Origin: Spirosoma endbachense | GTDB lineage: Bacteria; Bacteroidota; Bacteroidia; Cytophagales; Spirosomataceae | Assembly (NCBI RefSeq): GCF_010233585.1 | Contig: NZ_CP045997.1 | Coordinates: 6,091,001-6,155,000 of the forward strand | Direction: 5' to 3' | DNA length: 64,000 bases | Shown here: positions 35,767 to 44,725 of the stretch, piece after piece | Numbering within the stretch: position 1 is the stretch's first letter | Layout of the letters: the number at the start of each line of letters is the position of its first letter | Translations under genes and position numbers: made by a program | The notes under the pieces: model-generated | What the model was told of the DNA's origin: nothing | What the model saw: the letters and a program-made list of their open reading frames with translations, nothing else | Database searches by the model: none

Positions 35767-36357
35767 ATGCGAAGAGTTAATAAGCCAGTAACCTCCGAGA
35801 TTTTAAAGAACAAGCTTATTTACAAGGTTGGAGGAAATAATTCAAAGCTTGCAAAAGCATTATGTGATGAACAACATAATATCTGTGCTTATACGGAAAC
35901 CTATTTGGGGCGTTCGGACAAGAAAGATATTGACCATTTCAATCCAACTCTGAAGGGTAAAGCAGAGGATGGCTTTGATAATTGGTTCCTTGTTAAATCG
36001 CAATGGAATAGCGAAAAAGCAACGAAATGGAACCCAGACCGACCTATCTTACATCCAACCTCTATTGACTTCGAGAACCGTATTATATATGTTGAAGGTG
36101 AATATTATCCAGCTTCAACAGCTGACAGTGCAGCAATAAACTTGATTCGATTGTTGAAATTGGATGATGAGCAATTGGCGAATACACGTAAACGCTACAT
36201 AAAACGCATACGAGAAACCATTAGTTGGTCAGGAAAAACTAGCCAAAGGTTTATTGATGATTTATTATTGACTGACCGAGACGGACTTTACTTCATCCGC
36301 GCCATTGAAGAAGAATTACAGGTAAAAGTCAATTTTGACTTAGTGAAAACTAAATGA
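35767..36357 (+). CDS. HNH-nuclease-like partner (PtuB-like)
   Basis: A 196-residue protein with an HNH layout of the TIGR02646/PtuB kind: C40-AYTE, then KKDIDHFNPTLKG with H57, then DNWFLVKSQWNSEK with N72 and N81-K84. Usual relatives have Cys pairs (CxxC and CxxCN); here three of those four positions appear as non-Cys (CAYT, KSQWN). So the structural zinc may be lost while the His/Asn catalytic core remains. The C-terminal half is helical and Arg/Lys-rich. It starts 5 bp after the ATPase gene. Its stop overlaps the dxr start by 4 bp (ATGA), so the defence pair and an essential gene are translationally coupled. Confidence 0.75.
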   Translation: MRRVNKPVTSEILKNKLIYKVGGNNSKLAKALCDEQHNICAYTETYLGRSDKKDIDHFNPTLKGKAEDGFDNWFLVKSQWNSEKATKWNPDRPILHPTSIDFENRIIYVEGEYYPASTADSAAINLIRLLKLDDEQLANTRKRYIKRIRETISWSGKTSQRFIDDLLLTDRDGLYFIRAIEEELQVKVNFDLVKTK

Positions 36358-37526
36358 CTGATATAAAAAAACGCCATATCGCCATCCTTGGCTCGACGGG
36401 CTCCATCGGAACGCAGGCCGTTGATGTGGTCAAGAGCCATCCCGACCAGTTTCAGGTCGAAGCGCTGACGACCAACAACAATGCGGACTTACTCATTGAG
36501 CAGGCCATCGACCTGAAACCTAACGTTGTCGTGATCTGCAACGAAACCAGGTACGATCAGGTATTTGGCGCGCTTGATCCGCTAGGCATTAAGGTATATG
36601 CAGGGGCCAAAGCGATAGCGTCGGTAGTGCAGATGGACACGATTGACATGGTCCTGACCGCAATGGTTGGCTATGCGGGTTTACTGCCGACCATTAAGGC
36701 GATTGAAGCCGGAAAATCCATCGCGCTGGCCAATAAAGAAACCCTTGTCGTTGCGGGCGAGCTAATTACCCGACTGGCTGCGCAAAAGGGTGTCAACATC
36801 TATCCGGTTGATTCTGAGCACTCTGCTATTTTTCAGTGTCTGGTTGGCGAGTTCCACAACCCGATTGAGAAAATCATCCTGACCGCTTCTGGAGGGCCAT
36901 TCCGGGGGAAATCGCGGGAGTTTCTATCGACGGTCACGAAAGCGCAGGCGCTTAAACACCCCAACTGGACCATGGGTGCCAAGATCACGATCGACTCGGC
37001 TACGCTCATGAACAAAGGACTGGAAGTAATCGAAGCGAAATGGCTTTTCGGCCTGACACCCGCCCAGATTGACGTAATCGTGCATCCACAGAGCATCATT
37101 CATTCGCTGGTTCAGTTCGAAGACGGAAGCCTGAAAGCTCAGATGGGTCTGCCCGATATGCGACTGCCGATTCAGTTCGCCCTTGGGTATCCGAATCGAT
37201 TGCCGTCCAATTTCCCTCGTTTCAATTTTCTGGACTATCCGTCACTAACGTTTGAAAAGCCGGACCTGGAAACATTTCGGAATCTGCAACTCGCTTTCGA
37301 AGCCCTCGATCGGGGCGGGAATGCCCCTTGTATTATCAACGCTGCCAATGAAGTAGCCGTAGATGCTTTTCTTCATGATCAGATTGGTTTTCTGGAAATT
37401 TCGGAGATAATTGAATTATGCTTAGCGAAATCGACCTTTGTTCAGAATCCGACTTATGACGATTACGTCAACTCGGACGATGAAGCCCGTCGATTAGCTT
37501 CAGAACGAATTAAAAGTTTTGTTTAA
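36354..37526 (+). CDS. dxr: 1-deoxy-D-xylulose-5-phosphate reductoisomerase
   Basis: A 390-residue cytoplasmic enzyme of the MEP isoprenoid pathway (DXP to MEP with NADPH and a divalent metal). The NADPH loop GSTGSIGTQAVDVV is at the N-terminus. NKETLVVAGELI, the metal/substrate site VDSEHSAIFQ, the flexible loop TASGGPFRG and the site-closing block SATLMNKGLEVIEAKWLF are all present, with HPQSIIHSLVQF following. The ATG lies within the stop of the HNH gene, and GH3, ATPase, HNH and dxr all run the same way. Without an internal promoter, dxr expression would depend on the defence genes. Confidence 0.97.
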   Translation: MTDIKKRHIAILGSTGSIGTQAVDVVKSHPDQFQVEALTTNNNADLLIEQAIDLKPNVVVICNETRYDQVFGALDPLGIKVYAGAKAIASVVQMDTIDMVLTAMVGYAGLLPTIKAIEAGKSIALANKETLVVAGELITRLAAQKGVNIYPVDSEHSAIFQCLVGEFHNPIEKIILTASGGPFRGKSREFLSTVTKAQALKHPNWTMGAKITIDSATLMNKGLEVIEAKWLFGLTPAQIDVIVHPQSIIHSLVQFEDGSLKAQMGLPDMRLPIQFALGYPNRLPSNFPRFNFLDYPSLTFEKPDLETFRNLQLAFEALDRGGNAPCIINAANEVAVDAFLHDQIGFLEISEIIELCLAKSTFVQNPTYDDYVNSDDEARRLASERIKSFV

Positions 37527-37650
37527 CTGTTTGTATTATATGACCTGAACATATCGTTTTTACGATCACGACGTATTGAATTTAGCTGACCAATCCTGTA
37601 AATTACTCCTTTGGCATCGGCCCAGTTGATACGCAGTCGTTAAATAATCT

Positions 37651-37658
37651 TAAATTTG
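37651..37658 (+). promoter_or_regulatory. Candidate -7 box for rseP
   Basis: TAAATTTG matches TAnnTTTG and lies 22 bp before the ATG at 37681. A GTTG at 37625-37628 is 22 bp upstream, slightly far for a -33 box. Otherwise the 154-bp dxr-rseP spacer shows no hairpin. Confidence 0.45.
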
Positions 37659-37680
37659 ATCTTATCATTCTGTTGAATAC

Positions 37681-38997
37681 ATGGAAATTTTAGTGATGGC
37701 CGGACAGCTCATTCTGGGTCTGTCCATCTTGGTGGGGTTACATGAGTTAGGTCACCTGCTGGCCGCAAAAGCTTTTGGCATGCGGGTAGAGCAATATTTC
37801 ATTGGATTTCCTCCTAAAATATGGAGTATCAAACGGGGCGAAACCGAATATGGCGTCGGAGCAATTCCGCTCGGCGGCTTCGTAAAAATCTCGGGGATGA
37901 TCGACGAATCCCTTGATACGGCCCATACACATACCGAACCACAACCCTACGAGTTTAGGGCTAAACCAGCCTGGCAACGACTCATCGTTATGCTTGGCGG
38001 TATCATCGTAAACGTGATTGTTGGCATCCTGATTTTCGTGATCCTGACCTACAAAAACGGGAATACGTATCTGGCGGCCAAAGATGCGAAATACGGCATT
38101 GTTGCCTACGATTTGGCCAAGGGCATTGGTTTGCAAACAGGCGATAAGATTGTTAAAGTCAACGGCAAGCCGATCACCGATTTCAATGAAATTCGTAGCT
38201 CTGACGTATTCCTTGGTAATAATAGCTCCTATACGGTTGAACGAAACGGCAAGCTTGAAGACATTTATATCCCCAATAATTTTGTGGATAAGCTGGCCGA
38301 CAAGAAATCTGCCGGTCAGTTTGTTGAAGCTATAGAGCCTTTTAAAGTTGGCGAATTAGTACCTGGTCAACCAGCGACCAAAGCTGGTCTGAAGAAAGGT
38401 GATTTTATAACAAGTGCCAATGGCAAGCCAATCCGGTTTTATCATGAGTTTACCGAAGTTGTAAAACCGCTGAAGGGGAAACCCATTGCTCTGGGCATCA
38501 ATCGCAATGGACAGGCGCTTACGCTCAATATGACCACCACCGAAGAGGGAACGATTGGTTTCTACCCTGACCTGCTGCTTCCACTTACGAAAGAAGAGTA
38601 CACGTTCGGCCAGGCGCTGTCTATTGGTACCAAAAAAGCATTCCAGGTTGTGTTTGACAACATTAAAGGTTTTGGCAAGATTTTCCGTGGTGAAGTATCG
38701 GCATCAAAAGCGCTGAGCGGCCCAATCGGTATCGCCCAAAACCTGTTTGGTGGCATTTGGGTATGGGATCGTTTCTGGACTGTTACAGGCCTCCTCTCAA
38801 TGGCTCTGGCCTTTATGAACGCCTTACCAATTCCGGCGCTCGACGGTGGCCATGCCACGATTTTAGGCTACGAAATCATCTCTGGCCGCAAACCGTCTGA
38901 TCGTTTTCTGGAAGCCGCTCAGCGGGTTGGTATGGTGATTCTGCTTGGCTTAATGGCCTTTGCTATCTTCAATGACGTCTTTAAAGCTGTTTTTTAA
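37681..38997 (+). CDS. rseP: Site-2 intramembrane metalloprotease RseP
   Basis: A 438-residue membrane protease that cuts membrane-bound anti-sigma factors or signal remnants. H21-E22-L23-G24-H25 in the first membrane helix is the zinc motif; the third zinc ligand lies in MNALPIPALDGG near the C-terminal helices. Two PDZ-type domains lie between (IVKVNGKPITDFNEI and PGQPATKAGLKKGDFI). Four membrane helices are visible, as in the family. dxr and rseP are often adjacent in bacteria, which supports both calls. A DUF6702 gene begins 3 bp after its stop. Confidence 0.95.
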   Translation: MEILVMAGQLILGLSILVGLHELGHLLAAKAFGMRVEQYFIGFPPKIWSIKRGETEYGVGAIPLGGFVKISGMIDESLDTAHTHTEPQPYEFRAKPAWQRLIVMLGGIIVNVIVGILIFVILTYKNGNTYLAAKDAKYGIVAYDLAKGIGLQTGDKIVKVNGKPITDFNEIRSSDVFLGNNSSYTVERNGKLEDIYIPNNFVDKLADKKSAGQFVEAIEPFKVGELVPGQPATKAGLKKGDFITSANGKPIRFYHEFTEVVKPLKGKPIALGINRNGQALTLNMTTTEEGTIGFYPDLLLPLTKEEYTFGQALSIGTKKAFQVVFDNIKGFGKIFRGEVSASKALSGPIGIAQNLFGGIWVWDRFWTVTGLLSMALAFMNALPIPALDGGHATILGYEIISGRKPSDRFLEAAQRVGMVILLGLMAFAIFNDVFKAVF

Positions 38998-39000
38998 GCA

Positions 39001-39525
39001 TTGAAATCGCCTAAATTAATCACAGCGCTGATAATAATGGTGGCCGGTTGCCTGATAGGCAGCCGGCCACTGACACTTCATGATTTTCATGCCAGTGTCA
39101 CGCAGATGCAGTATAATTCGAAAGAACGAACGTTTGAAATTAGTGTCCGAATTTTTACGGACGATTTTGAAAAAGCATTATCTCAGGAAACAAATACCAA
39201 AGTACATTTATCAGGATCTCCGGGCGGACCGAATGATAAAAATGACCCGTTAATAGAAAAATATATTCGTTCACATTTTGCTTACGTAAATTCACAAAAA
39301 CAAACTAAGGTTATTGAGTATGTGGGCAATGAGGTTGAGGCCGATGCAAATTGGATTTATCTCGAAATGCCGTATGCCGAACCATTTAAGGGGGGGGTGC
39401 TAAAGCAAAATGCACTCATGGAACTGTTTGATGATCAGGTAAATATGGTCAATATTCAATATCAGGGACAGAAAAAAACATTTGTTTTTAAAAAAAATCA
39501 GCCCGTTCAGGATGTTTCGTTCTGA
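39001..39525 (+). CDS. DUF6702-like exported protein
   Basis: A 174-residue protein with a signal-like N-terminus (residues 1-22; IIMVAGCLIG contains a possible lipobox Cys). The HDFHASVTQMQYNSKERTFE and ISVRIFTDDFEKAL blocks match the short DUF6702 family found in Bacteroidota, often near peptidases. The only start that gives the full signal is TTG 39001, 3 bp after the rseP stop, so translational coupling is likely. The 3' half is more AT-rich than rseP. Role unknown. Confidence 0.8.
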   Translation: MKSPKLITALIIMVAGCLIGSRPLTLHDFHASVTQMQYNSKERTFEISVRIFTDDFEKALSQETNTKVHLSGSPGGPNDKNDPLIEKYIRSHFAYVNSQKQTKVIEYVGNEVEADANWIYLEMPYAEPFKGGVLKQNALMELFDDQVNMVNIQYQGQKKTFVFKKNQPVQDVSF

Positions 39526-39563
39526 ATAATAAATTTATTGGTTCAGTGCCCATCCTATTTAAT

Positions 39564-39571
39564 TACTTTTG
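39564..39571 (+). promoter_or_regulatory. Candidate -7 box for lon
   Basis: TACTTTTG matches TAnnTTTG; TTG at 39538-39540 lies 23 bp upstream. The predicted start near 39577 would give a leader of about 130 nt before ATG 39711. That long leader contains a GGCACGG word at 39618-39624 that resembles the palindromic repeat core. Confidence 0.45.
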
Positions 39572-39710
39572 CAGTAAACGCAGGTGACCTGTCGGTTCGT
39601 CATAGGTTAGTGCTATGGCACGGCTCTTGCAATTGGCTCATAACCTTGCCTTTCCTGACATTATAAGACACCTACCACATAATGAAAGCTGTCAGTTTGG
39701 CAGTTCACAT

Positions 39711-42200
39711 ATGATTTCAGAAAAAGAATTAGCTACCCGTTTGATGCTGGCCGATTTCGACTCGGACAATTTAGAGATTGTGCCACTTGGGTCGCCAGAA
39801 GGGTTAGATGATGATTATGACCTTCCGCCGAACCTGCCAATCCTGCCGGTTCGTAATACGGTGTTGTTTCCAGGTATGGTTATTCCCGTTACGGTGGGTC
39901 GGGCAAAATCAATCCGACTCGTAAAAAAAGCATATAAAGGAAACCGGATCATTGGTGTTGTCGCGCAGTTGAATCAACAAAAAGATGAACCAACCGCCGA
40001 CGATCTCTATCGTTTCGGTACAGTGGCCTATATCATCAAGATGATTACGCTGCCCGATGGTAACATTACCATTATCATTCAGGGTAAAAAGCGCTTTGAA
40101 ATTCAGCAGATCACGCAGGAAGAACCCTTCATGACGGCACAGGTTCGTCAGATTGAGGATTCGTTTCCAAGTGTGACGAAAAAGGAAGGAAAAGCCTTGC
40201 TGCAATCGCTTAAAGATTCGGCCTATAAAATTCTGCGGCTCAATCCGGAAATACCCCAGGAAGCACGTATTGCGCTCGATAATATCGAGAGCCCAACGTT
40301 CCTGTTACACTTCCTGTCGTCGAACATCAATGCCGAAGTAGGTGATAAGCAACGCCTTCTGGAAACGCTTGAAGGCAATCAGCAGGCGAATTTGCTGCTT
40401 GAATACATGCTCCGGGAAGTCCAGTTGCTTGAACTCAAGCGCGAAATTCAGTCCAAAGCATCCTCTGACCTCGATCAGCAACAGCGCGATTATTACCTGC
40501 GCCAGCAAATGAAGGTTTTGCAGGACGAGTTGGGCATGGATAACCCCGATCGTGAGATCGACGAGCTACGGATAAAGGCCGATCGCAAAAAATGGCCTAC
40601 CGAAGTACGTTCTCATTTTGATAAAGAACTAAATAAGCTACAGCGTATCAACCCAATGGCGCCGGAATATCCGGTGACGATGAATTACGTCGAGTTGATG
40701 GTCGATCTGCCCTGGAATGAATACACCAAGGACAATTTTGATCTGAAGCGAGCGCAGAAAATACTGGATGCCGATCATTTCGGACTCGAAAAAGTAAAAG
40801 AGCGAATCATTGAATACCTGGCCGTTCTGAAGTTAAAGAACGACATGAAAGCGCCGATCCTGTGCCTTTACGGGCCTCCGGGCGTGGGTAAAACCTCGCT
40901 GGGCAAGTCGGTAGCTAAGGCATTGGGCCGTAAATATAGCCGGATGGCACTAGGTGGTGTTCACGATGAAGCCGAAATTCGGGGACACCGTAAAACCTAC
41001 ATTGGTGCTATGCCAGGTAAGGTGATCCAGAACATTAGAAAGTGCGGCACATCGAACCCGGTCTTTATCCTGGACGAAATCGACAAGGTTAGTTCAGATT
41101 TCCGGGGTGATCCATCGTCGGCCCTGCTCGAAGTTCTTGATCCTGAACAGAATTCGACGTTCATGGACAATTACCTCGAAACGGAGTTTGATCTGTCGAG
41201 GGTGTTATTCATTGCCACGGCGAACTCGCTCGATACCATTCACCCCGCCCTACGCGACCGGATGGAAATTATCGATATTGCGGGCTACACGGTAGAAGAA
41301 AAAGTCCAGATTGCGAAGAAGTATCTGATTCCCAAGCAGCGTAGAGATCACGGCCTGAAGCCCAAAGATTTACTGTTTGAAGACAAAGCCATTCTGCGGA
41401 TCATTGAGGGCTATACCCGTGAGTCGGGGGTTCGGAATCTGGAGCAAAAAATCGGGGCTCTGGTCCGGAAAATAGCCAAATCCATCGCAATGGAGGAGGA
41501 ATATAATCACACGATCAAAGCTGCCGACGTCCCTAAAATGCTGGGGGCCGAGATTTTCGATAAAGAGCTTTATGCCGATGATGACATCGCCGGTATTGTA
41601 ACGGGGCTGGCCTGGACCCAGGTTGGGGGAGAAATTCTGCTTATTGAGTCGAGCTTGAGCCGTGGGAAAGGTGCCCTGACCTTATCGGGTCAATTGGGTG
41701 ATGTCATGAAGGAGTCAGCCATAACTGCCCTCTCCTACCTGAAAGCCCACGCCGATGATCTGGGCATAGATTATCGAATTTTTAGTCATTACGATCTGCA
41801 TATTCACATTCCAGCGGGGGCCGTACCAAAAGATGGGCCATCGGCGGGGATTACGATGCTGACATCCATGACGTCGATTTATACCCAGCGTAAAGTTAAG
41901 CCTTATCTGGCCATGACCGGTGAGGTTACATTACGCGGTAAGGTATTGCCAGTTGGCGGGATTAAGGAGAAAATTCTGGCAGCTAATCGGGCCGGTATCA
42001 AGGAGATAATCCTGTGTTCGAAAAACCGTAAGGATATTGAGGAAATCAATGCCTCCTATATCAAAGATCTCAAGTTTCATTACGCAGATACAGTCGATCA
42101 GGTACTTGAAATGGCGCTTTTACCTGGCAAAGTCGGCAAGCCGATGAAGTTTGTGTTACCCGAAGACAAAGAACAGCGTGAAGTAGAGCGCGTATATTAA
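39711..42200 (+). CDS. lon: ATP-dependent protease Lon
   Basis: An 829-residue AAA+ serine protease that degrades damaged and regulatory proteins. The N-terminal LonB substrate domain (about 45-240, [19 protein letters not shown]) is followed by a coiled coil (about 250-310). The AAA+ module has Walker [10 protein letters not shown] and Walker [11 protein letters not shown]. The protease domain has catalytic S711 (DGPSAG) and K754 (GGIKEK), 43 apart as in E. coli Lon (S679/K722). The open frame reaches 39615, but the upstream 32 codons are not Lon-like; ATG 39711 ([11 protein letters not shown]) fits relatives. It ends in a strong terminator. Confidence 0.97.
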   Translation: MISEKELATRLMLADFDSDNLEIVPLGSPEGLDDDYDLPPNLPILPVRNTVLFPGMVIPVTVGRAKSIRLVKKAYKGNRIIGVVAQLNQQKDEPTADDLYRFGTVAYIIKMITLPDGNITIIIQGKKRFEIQQITQEEPFMTAQVRQIEDSFPSVTKKEGKALLQSLKDSAYKILRLNPEIPQEARIALDNIESPTFLLHFLSSNINAEVGDKQRLLETLEGNQQANLLLEYMLREVQLLELKREIQSKASSDLDQQQRDYYLRQQMKVLQDELGMDNPDREIDELRIKADRKKWPTEVRSHFDKELNKLQRINPMAPEYPVTMNYVELMVDLPWNEYTKDNFDLKRAQKILDADHFGLEKVKERIIEYLAVLKLKNDMKAPILCLYGPPGVGKTSLGKSVAKALGRKYSRMALGGVHDEAEIRGHRKTYIGAMPGKVIQNIRKCGTSNPVFILDEIDKVSSDFRGDPSSALLEVLDPEQNSTFMDNYLETEFDLSRVLFIATANSLDTIHPALRDRMEIIDIAGYTVEEKVQIAKKYLIPKQRRDHGLKPKDLLFEDKAILRIIEGYTRESGVRNLEQKIGALVRKIAKSIAMEEEYNHTIKAADVPKMLGAEIFDKELYADDDIAGIVTGLAWTQVGGEILLIESSLSRGKGALTLSGQLGDVMKESAITALSYLKAHADDLGIDYRIFSHYDLHIHIPAGAVPKDGPSAGITMLTSMTSIYTQRKVKPYLAMTGEVTLRGKVLPVGGIKEKILAANRAGIKEIILCSKNRKDIEEINASYIKDLKFHYADTVDQVLEMALLPGKVGKPMKFVLPEDKEQREVERVY

Positions 42201-42212
42201 GTACCAAAGGAG

Positions 42213-42288
42213 CGCGGCTCAAACGAATTTTAACAACTAAAAGCGGATAATCCGTTTGAGTCGTACAATTCGTTTGAGCCGCGTTTTT
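42213..42288 (+). terminator. Lon terminator with duplicated 3' arm
   Basis: CGCGGCTCAAACGAATT (42213-42229) pairs perfectly over 17 bp with 42267-42283, followed by TTTTT (42284-42288). The 37-nt loop holds a second partial copy of the 3' arm (CCGTTTGAGTCG, 42252-42263), so the 5' arm can choose between two partners. The T run overlaps the -7-like box of the next gene. Confidence 0.85.
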
Positions 42289-42295
42289 ATCTTTA
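42288..42295 (+). promoter_or_regulatory. -7-like box at the start of the AGE gene
   Basis: TATCTTTA differs from TAnnTTTG at one position and ends 4 bp before the GTG at 42300, so the transcript would be leaderless. It begins in the T run of the lon terminator. Confidence 0.35.
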
Positions 42296-42299
42296 CACC

Positions 42300-43502
42300 G
42301 TGCTTGATTTTCATAAACTTTCCGCCGACTATCAGCAGGCTTTGCTTCGCCAGATTGTACCGTTTTGGCTTAAACACAGCCGCGACGAGCAATGTGGTGG
42401 CTATTTTGACTATCTGACTGATACGGGGCAAGTTATTGAAGGCGATAAATTCGTTACCACTCAGGCACAACAGGTGTGGGCATTTGCCTGGCTCCACAAT
42501 AAGTTTGATGGCCAGCCCGCCTGGCTTGAACATGCCCGTCACGGAGCTGTTTTTCTGAGCCAGTTTGCCCATAATGAAACGCTAAACGCCTATGGTCAAC
42601 TCGATCGCCGGGGTCGTTCGGTCGCCCCTTCCAACGATTGTTTAGCCGATTGTTCGCTGGTTATAGCCTATGCTCAGCTCCATCGCGCCACCAAAGATGA
42701 TGAGTGGGCAATGCTGGCCAGGCAAACTTTTTCGACTCTATTCCAACATTGGACCAATACGCGCACAGAGCAGGCACAGATCGTGGGTGGTTTTCGACAA
42801 CAGTGTCACCTGAGCGAACCGGTGCTATTGCTTAAAACTTTACTTGAGATTCAATCGCTATTGGATGAGGAGACCTGGAAGGAAAACATAGAGGCTGTAC
42901 TGAATGTGTTGTTACGCGAATTTCTGGATCGCCGTACGGATACATTGCGCGAGTACGTGCTGCCCGAAGGTTCGTTTTTCAATACACCCGATGGACGACG
43001 ACTTAACGTTGGACTAACCTTTCAGGCAATTGGTTTTCTGCTTGATCTCTGCGCCGAATCAGGTAACCGTAAATTAGCCATGCAGGCTACAACCTGGAGT
43101 CTTCGCATGTGTGAGCTTGCCTGGTCGGAGTCGACGCTGGGGCTCAATCAGTATGTAGACCTGAAAAATCAACCGCTGATTTTCCCCGAATGGAGCCAGA
43201 AATGGGCATGGGTACAGGTTGAAGCGATCTCGGCGCTGGCTAAAAGCTACTTTCAAACTCGCCATCCAGAATGCCCGAAGTGGATTAAGCGTATCCATGA
43301 TTTTACGTTCCAATACTTTCCGGACCCCAAACACACTGGGTGGCATGTAGCCGTTGGTCAGAACAATCAGCCGTTGCTGGCGGCAAAGGCAATTGCCCCA
43401 ATTGGTTGCTTTTCGCTCATTCGGTGCCTCGCCGAAACGGCACAGACGCTAACTAAATGCGCCCAATTGCAGCCAGTAGGCCGACATATTCGCATAAATT
43501 GA
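42300..43502 (+). CDS. N-acylglucosamine 2-epimerase (AGE) family protein
   Basis: A 400-residue (alpha/alpha)6-barrel protein. Family members interconvert sugars at C2 (N-acylglucosamine, cellobiose or mannose). Visible blocks are HSRDEQCGGYFDYLTDTG near the start, KFVTTQAQQVWAFAWLHN (barrel His/Arg site), LNVGLTFQAIGFLLDLC and the late KWAWVQVEAISAL and WHVAVGQNNQPL. Bacteroidota members are often cellobiose 2-epimerases, but the subtype is not certain. The start codon is GTG and no ribosome-binding site is evident. It converges on murQ. Confidence 0.87.
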   Translation: MLDFHKLSADYQQALLRQIVPFWLKHSRDEQCGGYFDYLTDTGQVIEGDKFVTTQAQQVWAFAWLHNKFDGQPAWLEHARHGAVFLSQFAHNETLNAYGQLDRRGRSVAPSNDCLADCSLVIAYAQLHRATKDDEWAMLARQTFSTLFQHWTNTRTEQAQIVGGFRQQCHLSEPVLLLKTLLEIQSLLDEETWKENIEAVLNVLLREFLDRRTDTLREYVLPEGSFFNTPDGRRLNVGLTFQAIGFLLDLCAESGNRKLAMQATTWSLRMCELAWSESTLGLNQYVDLKNQPLIFPEWSQKWAWVQVEAISALAKSYFQTRHPECPKWIKRIHDFTFQYFPDPKHTGWHVAVGQNNQPLLAAKAIAPIGCFSLIRCLAETAQTLTKCAQLQPVGRHIRIN

Positions 43503-43506
43503 ACGA

Positions 43507-43785
43507 CTATAAAGCAATCACGGCCAATTCTTGGGTATTGACTTCAGCAACCAGAAAATTGATTGAGCTTTTGTCATTTACAGCAATTGACGTAGAAAAC
43601 GTATGACTTCCTGCTTCAATAAATTCTGAAACAAGCGTCTGCTGCCGGGTTGCGTGGACGGCGTCTAACTGATACAGGTTTATTTTTAATTGGCCATTCA
43701 AGAGCTTCCCGAACGTTTGTTTAAGGCATTCGGGAAGTTGACAATTAACGGGACTGATTATAGCCGTCAATAGCTCCTCTGACAT
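43507..43785 (-). CDS. Small hypothetical protein overlapping the murQ 3' end
   Basis: A 92-residue ORF starting at ATG 43785 (MSEELLTAIISPVNCQLPE), 41 bp inside the end of murQ in another frame, and ending 4 bp from the AGE stop. It is well mixed, has no signal peptide, and has an amphipathic strand/helix pattern. No family is recognised. It is likely real because it fills the whole gap and reads naturally, but it may be a chance ORF. Confidence 0.45.
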   Translation of the reverse strand: MSEELLTAIISPVNCQLPECLKQTFGKLLNGQLKINLYQLDAVHATRQQTLVSEFIEAGSHTFSTSIAVNDKSSINFLVAEVNTQELAVIAL

Positions 43786-44551
43786 TGCTATATTTTGCCA
43801 GCAACTCCTCCGCTTCTTCCCGACTAACCCCAATTTCGCTCATCACCATTTTGGCAGCCCGGTCCTGTAATTTAATATTGGTCAATTGCATATCAACCAT
43901 TTTATTCCCCTTTACCCGACCTAGCTGAATCATGACCGAGGTAGAAATCATATTGAGCACAAGCTTCTGAGCAGTGCCTGCTTTCATACGCGTACTGCCT
44001 GTAACGAACTCTGGCCCAACAACCACTTCAACCGGAAATTCAGCGGCCTGCGCTACGGCAGAACCCGGATTACAGACGACACAACCTGTGAGAAGACCAG
44101 CCGCCCGCGCTTGATTCAAACCACCAATCACGTACGGGGTTCTGCCCGATGCGGCAATACCAATCACGGTATCATGCTCATCTGGATGATACGGTTCAAT
44201 ATCTTTCCAGGCTTGCTCGGCATCGTCTTCGGCAAACTCAACCGCTTTGCGGATAGCCCCATCGCCACCAGCCATCAGGCCAATCACCAGATCATGCGGA
44301 ACGCCATAGGTAGGTGGGCATTCAGAGGCATCGACAACACCCAGCCGCCCGCTTGTTCCGGCGCCAATATAAATAAGGCGACCGCCTTCTTTCATCCGTT
44401 TGACAATCGCGGTAACCAATGCTTCAATTTGAGGAATTGCCTTTTCGACGGCAAAGGGCACCGTTTTATCTTCCTTATTAATATTCGTCAGCAAGTCGTG
44501 AACCGACATCTGCTCCAAATGATCGTAATGCGACGAGGTTTCTGTTATCAT
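43745..44551 (-). CDS. murQ: N-acetylmuramic acid 6-phosphate etherase
   Basis: A 268-residue SIS-fold enzyme that splits the lactyl ether of MurNAc 6-phosphate during cell-wall recycling. Motifs: GGRLIYIGAGTSGRLGVVDASECPPT holds the sugar-phosphate loop and the catalytic Glu (written here in parts: IYIGAGTSGRLG, then DASECPPT), ITGIAASGRTP-like GIAASGRTPYVIG and TGSTRMKAGTAQKLVLNM. The frame is open to 44665, but that stretch is a palindromic repeat, and ATG 44551 (MITETSSHYDHLE) fits the family start. No murein permease is adjacent. Confidence 0.94.
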   Translation of the reverse strand: MITETSSHYDHLEQMSVHDLLTNINKEDKTVPFAVEKAIPQIEALVTAIVKRMKEGGRLIYIGAGTSGRLGVVDASECPPTYGVPHDLVIGLMAGGDGAIRKAVEFAEDDAEQAWKDIEPYHPDEHDTVIGIAASGRTPYVIGGLNQARAAGLLTGCVVCNPGSAVAQAAEFPVEVVVGPEFVTGSTRMKAGTAQKLVLNMISTSVMIQLGRVKGNKMVDMQLTNIKLQDRAAKMVMSEIGVSREEAEELLAKYSNVRGAIDGYNQSR

Positions 44552-44610
44552 ATACCAAAAGTAATAGGTCGTTATTTTAACTGGCAAATAATCCGATATT
44601 ACTTTATAGG

Positions 44611-44681
44611 ACTTTCGCTGAGAGTCGTGGCACGGTACTAAGGATGGATAAACTAACCGTGGCAAGGCTCGAAGCGAAAGG
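44611..44681. repeat. Palindromic repeat, GTGGCACGG family (copy 3)
   Basis: CTTTCGCT (44613-44620) pairs with AGCGAAAG (44673-44680). The inner arms TCGTGGCACGGT (44625-44636) and ACCGTGGCAAGGCTC (44656-44670) give an imperfect stem of about 25 bp with a loop near 44637-44655. It shares the GTGGCACGG core and the outer GCGAAAGGCA with copy 2. It lies between murQ and the antiporter. Confidence 0.75.
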
Positions 44682-44725
44682 CATAAACTGAATGATAGAA
44701 CGTGAACTTGCCGTTTTTGTCAGGA

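Noticed and set aside
34421..36357. Retron with ATPase and HNH effectors
   Set aside because: Some retrons carry the same two effectors, but no reverse transcriptase or msr/msd-like structure is present on either side.
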